Source of the DNA: Cydia pomonella
Lineage: Eukaryota; Arthropoda; Insecta; Lepidoptera; Tortricidae
NCBI RefSeq assembly: GCF_033807575.1
Contig: NC_084708.1
Span: 4,984,501 to 5,048,500 of the forward strand
DNA length: 64,000 bases
Reading direction: 5' to 3'
Positions within the stretch are counted from its first letter, which is position 1, and every line of letters starts with the position of its first letter. Below, in pieces: positions 1 to 10,256 of this stretch. Position numbers and translations under genes: made by a program. The notes under the pieces were generated by a model that saw only the letters and a list, made by a program, of their open reading frames with translations, searched no databases and had not been told where the DNA came from.

Positions 1-539
1 TATAAACATAGCCATTGTTAGATTGTTCTCATCTTCACTCGTCTCCGCCAAAGATAAAAAGCAGCCTTACAAATGTCAAAAAGCCAAAAACACTAAACAC
101 AGAGAATAAAAAGAATGTGTACAAAGGCTAACTTATTCCTTTAAGGAATCTCTTCCAGCTAACTATTTACTTTCAACCGTATATTTTTTATTTTATACAA
201 CACTATTTGAGCCAGGCTAAGCCCGGTTCGCGTGACCGGTAACAATTTTGGCATCGATCGGGTTTCCGGTTTCGGCGCGGCGCTTCCTAATGTCAATTTG
301 ATTGAGATGTTTACAGTTTACAAACCAACGCCTACAATTTTATCAGGTTTTGTTTTATTAAATTTAAAGATTTTCATTCATAAACACTAACACAAACGAA
401 ATAAGTTTTTTGCCAATTGTCATTTTTGGTTTTGGCTTATCGCTGACTGTAGTTTTCTTTCCACAGGCAAATAATACACTTATCGAGACAATTCTAACAA
501 TAACAACCCCTATCACAATTAGTTTGCGTTGTTTTATCA
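1..539. other. No gene seen; AT-rich DNA
   Basis: No convincing coding region or repeat boundary was found. A GC-richer patch near 205-290 (CCGGTTCGCGTGACCGG and its surroundings) has no recognisable identity. The only open frames are short and overlap the repeat that follows. Confidence 0.5.
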
Positions 540-700
540 CAGAGTTGAGCCACCTCCTGTCTCCGTCATCAGATCAGCTCTATGTCATCATAATATTGCA
601 TTGTCATCTGATTTACACATGTATGCAACATTTCAGCTCAGTCGGTGTAATCGAGATAGCATCATCTCAGCATTTCGTTGGCGACTTTCAACTCTGATCT
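540..700 (+). repeat. Interspersed repeat shared with 44895-45066
   Basis: This stretch shares with 44895-45066 the phrases CACCTCCTGTCTC, TCATCAGATCA (GATCATC in the other copy) and ATGTCATCATAATAT, in the same order. I recognise this block as the end of a common lepidopteran interspersed element. The two copies have diverged and neither has a clear boundary. The reading frames across it are accidental. Confidence 0.5.
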
Positions 701-1239
701 TCCGACGAGACAGACCATCAAGTCCACCAAACTAACGTGCATAACTACATACTATATTGTATATCCCTAGCGTATGAGTACATAAATCGTTTGTAAAGGC
801 GATTGACAGGGGGAAATTCCTCTTTAACCATTTATATGACCATTTAGGTTATTTCAAATAAGTTTAAAAAGTAAGTCTTTATAAAACCTATCGCTCGCCT
901 GAAGCGGTCGCGTCGAGTCATTTACTTCAAAATGTCCAGTATAAGCCACATCTTCAATTACCCAGGGTTATTAAGGACTTCATGGTCCCACCTAAGCTGG
1001 TTCTTTTCTCTATGAGGACATTTAAAAAAATGTTACGATGTCTGTGTGCATAGTTAACCTAGTTTTGCTGTCTGATATGAAGTGAGCCGTAAATATAAAG
1101 TGATGGTCATAAAAAAGCACAGTAGTACTGTCATGTTAAGATTCCATTTTATATTGCATTGAAAATTTATTTGCTAGCAAGTTAAATGTTATATAATATA
1201 GTTAGGGTTATGACTTCAGTACGTGTGGAGAGCGAGCTG
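701..1239. other. No gene seen
   Basis: AT-rich sequence without a supported gene, RNA or repeat boundary. A short GC-rich patch lies at about 888-920. Confidence 0.5.
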
Positions 1240-1298
1240 CAAAAGTGGATGGCATCTTTATGAATGGAATTCATTCATAAAGTGGTCATGCACTTTTG
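1240..1298. repeat. Short palindrome (possible MITE core)
   Basis: An imperfect hairpin with outer arms CAAAAGTG and CACTTTTG. At its centre are perfect 11-base arms, CTTTATGAATG and CATTCATAAAG, round GAATT. It is probably a degraded foldback element; no target-site duplication is visible. Confidence 0.5.
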
Positions 1299-1357
1299 TC
1301 TTACCCAAGTGCTGTCATTGACATATATCTAAGGACGGGCCTTACTCGTACGGGTAA

Positions 1358-1630
1358 TAAGAATGGGGCCAGTACAGCGGTGTCACGCACACGAATCCGA
1401 GCCAATCGTGCAGTCTAACGCCACAGCGCGATTGGTGGATGAGTTCGCGTCACGCGCGCGATTGGTGGATGAGTTCGCGTCACGCGCGCGATTGGTGGAT
1501 GAGTTCGCGTCACGCGCGCGATTGGTGGATGAGTTCGCGTCACGCGCGCGATTGGTCGCAATTAGTTGCGTTAAGACTGCTCGATTGGCTCGAATTCGTG
1601 AGTGACACCACTGAACTAGCACCATTCTTA
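1358..1630. mobile_element. Non-autonomous TIR element with internal minisatellite
   Basis: Arms of about 63 bp at 1358-1421 and 1568-1630 are imperfect inverted repeats of one another. For example, TAAGAATGG near the left end pairs with CCATTCTTA at the right end, and CGAGCCAATCGTGCAGTC on the left pairs with GACTGCTCGATTGGCTCG on the right. Between them lie tandem 30-bp units. No transposase is encoded. The reading frames here on both strands come from the repeat and should not be called genes. It is most likely a MITE or foldback element. Confidence 0.7.
1426..1556. repeat. 30-bp minisatellite, about 4.4 copies
   Basis: The unit begins GAGTTCGCGTCACGCGCGCG and continues ATTGGTGGAT. Four full identical units run from 1441 to 1556, with the last unit changing after ATTGGT. 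A partial unit lies before them at 1426-1440. Thirty is a multiple of three, so all six frames tend to stay open. There is no spacer variation, so it is not a CRISPR array. Confidence 0.9.
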
Positions 1631-1743
1631 GTGCCCCTAAGTTTTACCTTGTCTTGTGCGTATGTTTGTGTCTTGTTATTCACTGTAGTCTTAAAACTTA
1701 GCAGATATTCGGAAGTGCCTCTAAAATACCCGAATATACCTAA

Positions 1744-1884
1744 TATGTGACATTCCACGAGTAAAGGTACCTTATGGCGGATGGCGCTTACGCTATTATT
1801 AACATAGCTCCAATACTAATGCTGCGCGACGTAAGCGACGACCGCCATATGTGCCAGTACCTTTAGCCGTGGAATGTCACATAC
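1744..1884. mobile_element. Palindromic MITE (TATGTGACATTCCACG ends)
   Basis: The ends are TATGTGACATTCCACG on the left and CGTGGAATGTCACATA on the right. The homology continues inward (TAAAGGTAC, then ATGGCGG). The interior holds no reading frame. This TIR type is familiar from lepidopteran genomes. The superfamily cannot be assigned because no clear target-site duplication remains. Confidence 0.75.
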
Positions 1885-1925
1885 ATTACGTTACCATATT
1901 AAAATAATTTTAAAAAGTTTACTGC

Positions 1926-2336
1926 GTGTACACGTTGCGTGCTCGATCAGAAGAGACAGTGCAGTTGGTGTTCGAGTCGAAGATCCTCAAAACTGGATCG
2001 AAACATATCGCGTTTATTCGACCGATTCAAAGATTCAAAGATGTGTTGAAACGGCATATGAAGAGAGCTTATATAGAGCCAACGAAGTGGGAGAGTCTAG
2101 CCAGTGACCGTCCACGTTGGAGGCATATTGTGCAGACTCAGGTGCGTCAGTTTGAAGCCAGGCGGCTCACAGAACTCGACGCTAAGCGCGACGAGCTGAA
2201 GGCCAGACCACCTGCGGCCATACTTTACAATTATGTCGGAGGGGTGCTGACTTGCAACGAGTGTGGTCGTACATTTGCTGCAAAAATTGGCTATATCAGT
2301 CACCTGAGAGCGCACCAGCGACGCTCTCAGCGGTAG
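1926..2336 (+). pseudogene. LINE C-terminal fragment with a CCHH zinc finger
   Basis: This is a 136-residue open frame without a convincing start; the first Met is simply the first in the frame. The sequence has the layout of the C-terminal tail of a non-LTR retrotransposon ORF2. There is a basic RFKDVLKR stretch (about residues 36-43), then W-E-x-LA-x-DR-x-x-WR (about 55-66), a charged helix, and a CX2CX12HX3H finger (CNECGRTF...SHLRAH, about residues 110-130). In such elements the finger is thought to help bind RNA or target DNA. Endonuclease and reverse transcriptase are absent, so the copy is 5'-truncated. A palindromic MITE follows at 2388. Clade is uncertain; assignment to a LINE tail is likely. 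Confidence 0.65.
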
Positions 2337-2387
2337 AACGCAGTCGCTGTGGTCGAAAACGGCTAGGAGATGATGATGATTCGACCG

Positions 2388-2507
2388 ATTCGAACTTTAA
2401 GATACGTCAAATTCGTTTTCGTTTGAAGAAACGTCACTTTTGACACAGAAATATCCGTTCCATATCGTATCTAGACCTAATATTTGACGTATCTTAAAGT
2501 TCGAATT
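2388..2507. mobile_element. Palindromic MITE, GTGTCAAAAGTGACG family
   Basis: Inverted ends: ATTCGAACTTTAAGATACG (from 2388) against CGTATCTTAAAGTTCGAAT (to 2507). The interior keeps the family phrases ACGTCACTTTTGACAC and CCATATCGTATCTAGACC. Both phrases are also present in the copy at 10879-11015. It lies immediately downstream of the LINE tail. Confidence 0.75.
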
Positions 2508-2606
2508 GGGCCGTAGCCCGTTAAAAATAATTTTAAATGTTCGAGTTGCACGAGAGTGTTGCGGGTCAATTACGTTACCATTCGAGAAAGGCACTGTTAA
2601 ATCGGC

Positions 2607-2627
2607 ATTTACCTGAAAAAAAAAAAA
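2607..2627 (-). other. Minus-strand juxtaposed splice-site motif (poly-T CAG|GTAAAT)
   Basis: Read on the minus strand, a run of 12 T is followed by CAG and directly by GTAAAT, with the junction at 2612/2613. A 3' splice site touching a 5' splice site is the consensus of recursive-splicing (ratchet) points in long insect introns. A similar motif lies at 62226-62243. It could equally be chance or an ordinary acceptor. Confidence 0.25.
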
Positions 2628-2984
2628 CATAATTAGATTCATTGACTACATGCGTGAAAATTATAAAAAGTTCGCTTAAGTGCTAATTGTATTTCAGAAT
2701 AATTAAGTGGATAAAATATTTTAATGATTAAATGTAATTAAACACGCTACGCAAAAGCCACACTATCAGTAAAGTTAAATTGAAAAATCAAATTAAAATT
2801 GATAACATAATTGCCTAAATCATTTAAATCTTTATCAGCACACACTGCTTATTATTTGTATTCAGTAGGTATTATTAATGAGGTCCGAATGTATTATATA
2901 CATCTAAAATTTAAAATATTTATATCAACCGCGCTGCATTATAACCTAGTGATAATAATTCGAACGGTCTCATAGCGAAGAGTC

Positions 2985-3188
2985 TCGACTGAGACCGTCG
3001 TTGAGAAACTCCCGGTAGGTGGTTGGATCAAAGGTCAGATGCAGAAGGCGCGGAATTGTCTTGAACACGACGCAGATAGTCCGTCGGTACCTCTCTCTGC
3101 GGCCCTGACTACCTGGGGCCTTGCCCCGCTGCTGGCGGTAGACTAGGTTAGGTTAGGTTTTTTATAATGTGTTTATATATTATATTTT
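2985..3188 (+). mobile_element. LINE 3' end with TTAGGTTAGG tail
   Basis: A GC-rich block (CCTCTCTCTGCGGCCCTGAC, CTTGCCCCGCTGCTGGCGG) leads into CTAGGTTAGGTTAGG, TTTTTTATAATGTG and AT-rich sequence. The minus strand at 46680-46925 carries the same sequence types in the same order. This marks it as the 3' end of an interspersed non-LTR retrotransposon. The TTAGG units match the insect telomere repeat, but they are part of the element tail. Confidence 0.6.
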
Positions 3189-3231
3189 CTACTCGTCGAC
3201 TGTAATGGTTAAATTAAGATTTCGTATACCA
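3189..3231 (+). repeat. Short dispersed repeat, inverted copy at 26094-26137
   Basis: CTACTCGTCGACTGTAATGG followed by TTAAATTAAGATTTCGTA recurs almost exactly on the minus strand at 26094-26137. It is probably the end of a MITE whose other end lies at about 26067 in the second copy. Confidence 0.55.
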
Positions 3232-4254
3232 AACTAATTGCGTAGGTACTTTTCTTGTATGGGCTCTCAACTCCACTATAATATTCATTTCAATACGCTG
3301 TAGTCAACTATAAAAAAAATTAACAAACACGTGCCCATAGAAAAAAAATAAAAGGGGGACGGGCGGGCGGTAGCTTCGCGCGTTTATGTGTTTTACTACA
3401 TTTTTGATTACTGAGATATACAGCGTGTATTTTTGATACGAACACATAATCAAAGGGCAGTTAATTTAGGCTGTAATTAACACACTTTCATATGTTTGAT
3501 AAAAAATTGACGACTTTAATTTTTTCTTACAAAATAATTCAGCAAGCAATGTATCCCTACTTTGTTTTAACTCAAAACGTCTCATTAATGACGCGACGTC
3601 TCAACTGTCACAAGTGATCGTGATGTTCGAAATACACTGCCGCTCGAAAAAAAAAACAAAAATTAATTATGCTGTGTTAGTGAAGACTAAACTAAAAAAA
3701 ATCTTTCAGAATTATTTAGGTTTTATAGTAAAAAAGAGTATTATTTTAGAGGAGTTGTACAAGTTTTATAAGTGATTTTATATTTTACTTTTATATCCAT
3801 ATAATAAATGACCAATATCTAAGACCTCAAATGCATAAAGAGATAATTTGAAATACATTCCAAAACTCCATTTATGTGGTTGGTTTAGCGAGAGACTGCA
3901 GCGCCAAATTTAATGCTAAAGGTATTGGGTAATATGGGTGTAGGACCTCGCTAATCCAAACGGGCAAAAAAATTGGCCGTTGACGAATTATGAAGGTTTC
4001 CTGACTACCGTTCGAAACTCCTTGAGTAAGTAAATAAATGAAAATATTATGTATGTAGTATGTATTGTATTTAATGTATAATAATATATGTAGTACTGCA
4101 ATTTATAACAATGAAAATATTTTAATTAGCAGTAAAAATAATTTGTTAAGTATACTCCAGCTTTTTTAAATTTGTTTTTTTTTCGCACTTCACTTCCCCG
4201 ACTAGGGAAGGAACAAAAATTCGTGACTACCAAAGTCGTCGTATTAAGGCAACT
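3232..4254. other. No gene seen
   Basis: AT-rich DNA with a G-rich patch near 3350-3380. No supported gene or RNA. The open frames are very short. Confidence 0.5.
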
Positions 4255-4375
4255 ATAACCGCGAAGTTCGTCATTGCGGGCATTTTTGTCAGTCACTCTA
4301 ATTACGTCTTAGTGAGAGTAAAAGAGAAATATCCCCACAATTTGCGCATTTCGGTTTTCGCGGTCGGCCCCCTGA
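4255..4375. mobile_element. Degraded palindromic MITE (AACCGCGAAG ends)
   Basis: The left end AACCGCGAAGTTCGTCATTG and the right end CGCATTTCGGTTTTCGCGG are imperfect inverted repeats. The interior has TCAGTCACTCTAATTACG followed by AGTGAGAGTAAAAGAGAAA. I recognise the layout as a common lepidopteran MITE. Confidence 0.55.
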
Positions 4376-4700
4376 GCCGAGGCCGTCCGGATTACAGCGA
4401 TCACCGGATTAGCGTGACTCTATTGTTCTAACGACAACATTATTAACTGTCCATCTGTGGACCTTATATATCTTCACAATACGGTGGTAGACCTGCTTGC
4501 TAGTTAAATGTAGACAATGTTAGGCACTAAAGGAATCCCGCAATCCCTGTACTGTAAATCTTCCTTTTGCTCTAGTTCCAAAAATACAATAACTCCAAAC
4601 GTGCACACAACTGATCGTACGTAAGCCTTATTGCGAAAACAATAAAGTCCATTTATGGTAAGTTAATATTGTTCCTGTTATATTAACCGCAATACCAATA

Positions 4701-4785
4701 GGCGACTGAAGTCATAATGCTATCTTATTCATGCTTGTTCAGATCCAGCGCTATTGAAAGGGATGGCATTATAACTTCAGTCGCC
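4701..4785. mobile_element. 85-bp palindromic MITE
   Basis: The terminal arms are 20 bp: GGCGACTGAAGTCATAATGC at the left and GCATTATAACTTCAGTCGCC at the right. They differ at one position and enclose about 45 bp of spacer. No coding capacity. Confidence 0.75.
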
Positions 4786-6355
4786 ACTTGGTACTGCGAC
4801 TACTTCAAACATCCCCAGCACAATTGACCAACCATTCGTAAACCTTATTTCACGGTATTAAGGGCTACTAATGGTCAATTAAGAACGTTGATGTAACAGT
4901 GTTGGCAACGTATGACGCTCATCTAAATCCGGCCACACTTCATTTTCTTGTTTATTTTGTGTGGGGAATATTTGCGGTTGTCCAATATTTACGTTCCTGT
5001 GACGTTTTTGTTATAGACGAAGCGATCAAAGAAAATGTCGCAAAATTTCCTAATACACCTGAATACATTTATAGATAGTAATACAATTTTATGAACTAAA
5101 CCATGTTTGTTGTAAGAGGGATGCGTCTTTGTGGTGGAGAATAAACGCAGACGTTGATTTATGATTCTATATATGTATTTTTTATTATATTCAACTAGAT
5201 TACAAAATCAACTACCCTTAATTACTGCCACCCCCCCAATGCCCGCCTGCAGATATTTAATCATCTAGCAGGGCGATAGTTCTGAATTCAAATACATAAT
5301 CGTTGCCAGTTACCTACCAAAAGACTGTGAAAGTTTGAAACCTTCACATCATGAATTAACTCGTATAAACATGAACCCTGAAAACAATATATTCCTTTTT
5401 TAGGGCATCGTCTAAAAAGCGACCCACACACTTCAGTTATAATATTGTATAATTGACATTTGTAAGGATTTGGCTATCGCACAATGGACACCATGTACGT
5501 CATTGACGTGCCCCACGAGACACAATGGGGAATTCCGAGATTTTGTCAGATTTTCGTTATTTCGACGTTCGAAATTCGAACATCTGCAATTTGGAATGTG
5601 AGCCGTCATGCGGGTGACAGCGGCGAAGGGACTGGGGCAAAGCACGTGCGGTGACACATCTTTGTTTTTTTTACTGGCTTCAAGATTTAGAAAGAGGAGT
5701 TTTAGAATTTGATAGGGTCTTTGGTTTTTTAATTATTCTTTTTTTACTTGAGATGGCAACAGTTATCTAATTGTCAAGTCAGGATTTTACAATCCTGGAG
5801 AAACCCAGAGAAGTATGACTCGACGACATATTTGACTAGGAATTTTATAGGCACACCAATACAAACAGTAGTTTGTATATTTTTTATGGTAACTCGTAAT
5901 TAATGTATGCTGATATAACTGCTGTCGATTGTCCTTGACATTGTTTACCAATTGGCCTATACACTCACACCCAACTTGTATCGATCCGGAACCGAGTGAC
6001 CGCTGACATTTTGTTTCAATATCGAACCAATACTTGATACACTTATTATTAACAAATTTTTCATCACACTTGCTTGAAAAAAATCTTATTTCATGTAGGT
6101 GTACTGAAGGACGAAGGTCACAAATCCGGCATTAATTGTTGGCATTAATTTCAAGAACAAAACGTATTAATATTTATTTATTGCTGAACCTGCATTCCAA
6201 CTCATTTTTTCACTTTTGTTTTGTCCCGCAAATTAACCATTTAAATCAGCAGTTGATTAGTCATTCTAATCCCAACCAACTCACTGCAGAACAATTTGAA
6301 TTGAAATCAACTTTAAAGCCACTTCTATTTTCACAATCTGATAAGGTTTTAATCT
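4786..6355. other. No gene seen (about 1.6 kb)
   Basis: No supported gene, RNA or mobile-element boundary. A 74-residue minus-strand frame at 5433-5657 has no recognisable domain and its length fits chance. A short C-run occurs near 5231. Confidence 0.5.
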
Positions 6356-6489
6356 TTGGATACGACCTTGAGTAGAGTCATCTGGCATCTCACGCGCACC
6401 AACAAGTGCAAGCGTGCATTTAGTGAGAACCAATCAGCGTCTCACGCCGATTGGTGCACCGGCGCACCCTGACTCAAGGTCGTATCGAA
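6356..6489. mobile_element. Palindromic MITE (GATACGACCTTGAGT ends)
   Basis: GGATACGACCTTGAGT at the left is matched by ACTCAAGGTCGTATC at the right. The interior has further inverted matches (GCGCACCAA with TTGGTGC). The phrase GCGCACCAA also occurs at 27127, which hints at a related sequence there. Confidence 0.7.
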
Positions 6490-6699
6490 ATAAGATGAAA
6501 ACCGTATCAAATAGTTTGAACCACAGATCTAGCACAACGCTTACGCTTAAAGATAAGTGTACAATAGAAACATCACGCGAGAGAGCCAATCAAAAAATCT
6601 GACCACTTTTATGCTTCATAGGCCGCTAGCAGCACTTTCAATGTACCACCAGGTTCAAATTTGCATGGACAATTTATGAATGATTTCATTCATTCAATT

Positions 6700-7016
6700 G
6701 TGAATTTCATCTCACTTTGTGTGGTAGGGCACAGCCAGTGGATGTCATTCCAGATCTAGAGCAGAGCCCAACTGGGGAAGTACCTCCACCTTACAGAAAA
6801 CCGCAGCCAAATAACACTAGACCCTACTCATAGTGTTGTGTTCCTGCCGGTAAGTAAGGTTGCCAGAGCTCAACGAGGGGGGGGGGGGGGGTTTAGGGTC
6901 GGCAACGCGCATGTAACTCCTCTGGAGTTGCAGGCGTACATAGGCTACGGAGACTGCTTACCATCAGGCGGGCCGTATGCTTGTTTGCCATCGACGTAGT
7001 ATAAAAAAAAAAAAAA
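6700..7016 (+). mobile_element. LINE 3' end (GGTAGGGCACAGC family), copy 1
   Basis: One of three long copies in the window (also 19412-19738 and 62880-63225). All keep a short conserved reading frame, VIPDLEQSPTGEVPPPY followed by RKPQPNNTRPYS and a stop. They then carry a 3' UTR with GGCAACGCGCATGTAA, GAGTTGCAGGCGTACATAGG and GGCCGTATGCTTGTTTGCC, and end in poly-A. The frame is probably the C-terminus of a non-LTR element. A run of 15 G at 6877-6891 interrupts the UTR and is a likely assembly or slippage hotspot. Confidence 0.7.
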
Positions 7017-7242
7017 ATGTCTATGTACTTTTGAACCCTAGAGTACCATAACCTAAGGTTAGAGGACAGAAAATAATAAATTCTGTATTCAGGAGATACG
7101 ATGGGAAAATTTAGGCAATGTCATGTTATATCTGAATTCAATACTTCCAATGACACTTGTCTTCATTCCGGTTTTGGTCGCACTTTTGATATTTGATGGG
7201 CAATCACTCATCAATCATTGTACACTGTAGATCTATAGTTAA

Positions 7243-7412
7243 CGCAGAATGGGCCTCTTAAAGCGTCTAAGCGGGCCAACCAAAAAGTCAGAATGGCCGG
7301 GCGCAGATTAGAAATGTGTATCAGGCCAGATGGAGCTCGACTTAGTTCGGTTATGTTGGCAGAACGTGACTTTGCTTCTCTTGTTCCTATCGCTAGCCGA
7401 GGGAATAGTCCC
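7243..7412 (+). repeat. Direct repeat, copy 1 (frame-conserved)
   Basis: The first of two direct copies about 214 bp apart. Both keep a parallel plus-strand frame, here NGPLKASKRANQKVRMAG and onward to LSSVMLAERDFASLVPIASR. The next copy reads NRPPKASKRAKHKVRMAG and LSSVMLAVRDLASLL. The product is not recognised. Either a fragment of an unidentified coding element was duplicated, or the copies are recent enough that the frame is kept passively. Confidence 0.6.
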
Positions 7413-7456
7413 TTAGGAACCAAGTAGGTAGGTTGGTGAAGTATGAACTAGTGAAG

Positions 7457-7622
7457 ACAGAATCGGCCTCCTAAAGCGTCCAAGCGGGCCAAACATAAAG
7501 TCAGAATGGCCGGGCACAGATTAGGAATGTATAACAGCCCAGATAGAGCTAAACTTAGTTCCGTTATGTTGGCAGTACGTGACTTGGCTTCTCTGTTGTT
7601 ATAGCTAGCCGAGGGCAGTCTC
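7457..7622 (+). repeat. Direct repeat, copy 2 (frame-conserved)
   Basis: Second copy of the unit at 7243-7412. Several differences between the copies are third-position or conservative changes in the shared frame (for example CGCAGATTAGAA against CACAGATTAGGA). This copy ends in an in-frame stop, TAG, at about 7600. No start codon, promoter or splice site is evident. Confidence 0.6.
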
Positions 7623-9249
7623 TCATCTCAGGTACTATTTAAGTTAAAAAGTATACTAAAAATATGAAGTCTAATCCATGTATCGACCAATTTCGGCTTT
7701 AACAAAATTGCTCGTGCTCGTGAAAAAACACACATTTGGACATAATTTTTTTCGGGAATGCAGCTTTGTCATACGCGAACGAAGTCGCAGGCGATACGCA
7801 GTAGCTACATACCGTGTTCATTAACATTTAATTTTAATAGTATAGGAATTGTTATAGACCTAGAGCAGGGTTCTCAAAGGATACCTCAACCTGCGAAAAG
7901 GAAGCGGAAGAGCCGAAACGAATAATCGTAATTTCGTTATCTGCCTCACTATCTTTCGAACGATCGAGCAATAGAGAAGCAGTCGAAATTCAAAATTAAT
8001 TTTTTTTTCTGCAAGTAGGCCTCAAGGACTCTTTTTTCAATGGCGATTTTCATCGCAGTATGATGGTGCCTTCCCAAACTAGTTTTCTTTACAAAATACC
8101 GGATCCGAAATTTCCGATTCTCGCCATAAAAAATCAGAACCGAGACCAGCATCTTGGTTTGGTCAACACAGTTTACATCGACTTGGCGGTATAGCCGGCA
8201 GGCGTCGGGAATCAGATCTACCATCGATTTATTGGAATGAAAACAGGACACACATGTAATCAATGAAACGTTTTGGCAACCGGTGCGTCTAAGGAATACC
8301 ACAGTTTTAAAACAACGTACGTTCGTGACTTGTGGTACTATATCTGTCGTATTCGCAACCGTGCGGTTAGATATCGCCGCAATATTAAACGACGTATGTC
8401 CGTGAGTTGTGGACGTTGGGGAGCGATTTCAGTCGTTTTGGATTGACATGTGAAGAGTTATGGTTGTTTGCTGGCCTTGAATTTAATGGAGTTTGTATTC
8501 GTTATTTTCGTTACGTAATATTTTGAGCTCAGACTAAATGAATGAGTGAAGTCAATGAAGATATCTTCGAAGGAACGTAGGTAGGGACTGTAAGGTGTTT
8601 TATTGTTTTATTTATACCCATTTGGCAACATAATTACATACATAATACTTATAAAAATGTTTTTAATTGATTAGAAGAGAAGATTCAATCGGCATTTTAT
8701 AATAACGGATCTTGTCATAGACCCCCAAAATATTATTCGAATTATTGGAACCGCTCAAAATTATCATATCCGTAGTAAATAATGTTATAGTTTTGTACGC
8801 TAGTTAGGAACCTCTAGGGCTTTATATTATTATGTAAATGTGGTATAACGAATTCGTTATATTCTGATGAAATACAATATTCTTCTCACTCAACGCTTAT
8901 TCTCTTAGTTCCTAATAGTTCTACAACAGTAAACGTACTAACAAGAAAACGTTTCTTGTGCATTGAATGTAAACTAGGCATTATCTATGTTTCCTAAGAT
9001 ACAAAAAGGTCAAGCAACACTTTAGCACACAAGCAGAGATTATGCAGACAAGGTTCACAACGCTTACACACTTCATCACAGATAACCATCGTAAGTCGGA
9101 CTTCTGAATATGCACAAATGATGATCTCTAAAGTATAAAACTAGAGCCTAAATTAGTTAATTTATGTTTTATCCCTTTCTTCCAAATACACAAGTCGAAA
9201 TCACAGATTAAGACAAACGATTAATATCTAATATCGCGTTTATGAACAG
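7623..9249. other. No gene seen (about 1.6 kb)
   Basis: A 117-residue minus-strand frame at 7949-8302 has no recognisable domain and no codon signature that I trust. Near 8310-8410 the phrase CGTACGTTCGTGACTTGTGG recurs as CGTATGTCCGTGAGTTGTGG, a small degraded duplication. The rest is AT-rich and featureless. Confidence 0.45.
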
Positions 9250-9395
9250 CTGGATTTGATATGAATATGATTTGTCAGTGTCAAAAGTGACGTTTTAATT
9301 AAAAGAAATATCACTTTTGAAACTGACAGATCATTTCCATATCAAATCCAGATCAAATTGGAAACTTGTTATTACAATCAAAACATGCCTCAAAA
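9250..9395. mobile_element. Palindromic MITE, GTGTCAAAAGTGACG family, copy 2
   Basis: CTGGATTTGATATGAATATG and TGTCAGTGTCAAAAGTGACG are mirrored by TCACTTTTGAAACTGACAGA and CATATCAAATCCAG. The right flank continues with the outer end, complementary to GAGGCATGTTTTGATTG, which the intact copy at 48398-48592 shows on both sides. The matching left outer end is missing here. Confidence 0.7.
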
Positions 9396-9427
9396 GCAGC
9401 TATATTATCCGCACGTATGACGCCGTA

Positions 9428-9769
9428 TGACGGTTTAGACTGATACTTGGGGTAACTCCAGCCAGCAGATCCAGCAGCAAGGACTAGGAAGGGGATGTTG
9501 ATACGAAATAGCACTGTAATTTCGCATGACTCTGATGATTCAACCTAAGCGGCAGCGAGTCGGTGGAGTATGTCAGCGTCACATGTGACGGTCAAATTTT
9601 TAGACTGATACTGATACTTAGGGTAACTCTAGCCAGCAGATCCTGCAGCAAGGATTAGGAAGGGGAGCCGATGTTGATACGAAATAGCACTGTAAGCTCG
9701 CATGCCTCTGATGATTCAACCTAAACGGCAGCGAGTCGGTGGAGTATGTCTGCGTCACATGTGACGGTC
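9428..9769. repeat. Two-copy tandem repeat, about 170-bp unit
   Basis: Copies at 9428-9593 and 9599-9769. Shared phrases include TTTAGACTGATAC, GATGTTGATACGAAATAGCA, GCGAGTCGGTGGAGTATGTC and GCGTCACATGTGACGGTC. The copies differ by a few substitutions and small indels, including a GAGCC insertion in copy 2. No conserved reading frame was seen. Confidence 0.85.
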
Positions 9770-10256
9770 TTTTATTGACATTCTTTTTTTCGTTTCGTTG
9801 TCCTGACTTTAGATCAAGTTATTATGGTAGTTCGAGACGGTCACAAAATGTTTTGCGAATAGATAGGGAAGCCTTAAGCCTGAAGGCGGAATAATTTATT
9901 CCCGCTGACTGGCTGTATCTTACGTCTTCAAACGAGTAGGTCGTTAGTTAATAATAAGCGTTTTATTCGACTCTAAATCATGAATATGTCTAATAGGTAA
10001 TTTGAATATAAACGAAATTTTAGTTTCGATTTAATAAGCTAAAATATGGAGTCTATTTACCAATTTCTGTAGGATTCCAATGGTCCACGAATGTTGAAAA
10101 TAAACATAATACACTGACAACTGAGAACACCGAATTCATTGGGTAATTAAAAAAAATACTGAATTTAAGCATCTATAGAGAAAAAACAAATTGCTCGATA
10201 TCCTAAAACCTATTTTGTAACATGTAACACATAGTTCGCAAGTCCCACTCTTACCC
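9770..10256. other. No gene seen
   Basis: AT-rich DNA with no supported gene, RNA or repeat boundary. Confidence 0.5.

Noticed and set aside
1426..1556. Regular repeats resembling a CRISPR array
   Set aside because: The units are contiguous with no unique spacers, and the genome is eukaryotic.
1363..1750. Overlapping open frames of 80-103 residues on both strands
   Set aside because: They arise from a 30-bp (multiple of three) minisatellite without stop codons; the peptide is a pure repeat.
3145..3166. Interstitial telomere (TTAGG)n
   Set aside because: Only two to three units, and a similar motif closes another copy of the same LINE end at 46680-46925; it is part of the element.
7949..8302. 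117-residue minus-strand frame
   Set aside because: No recognisable domain or supporting signals; compatible with chance.
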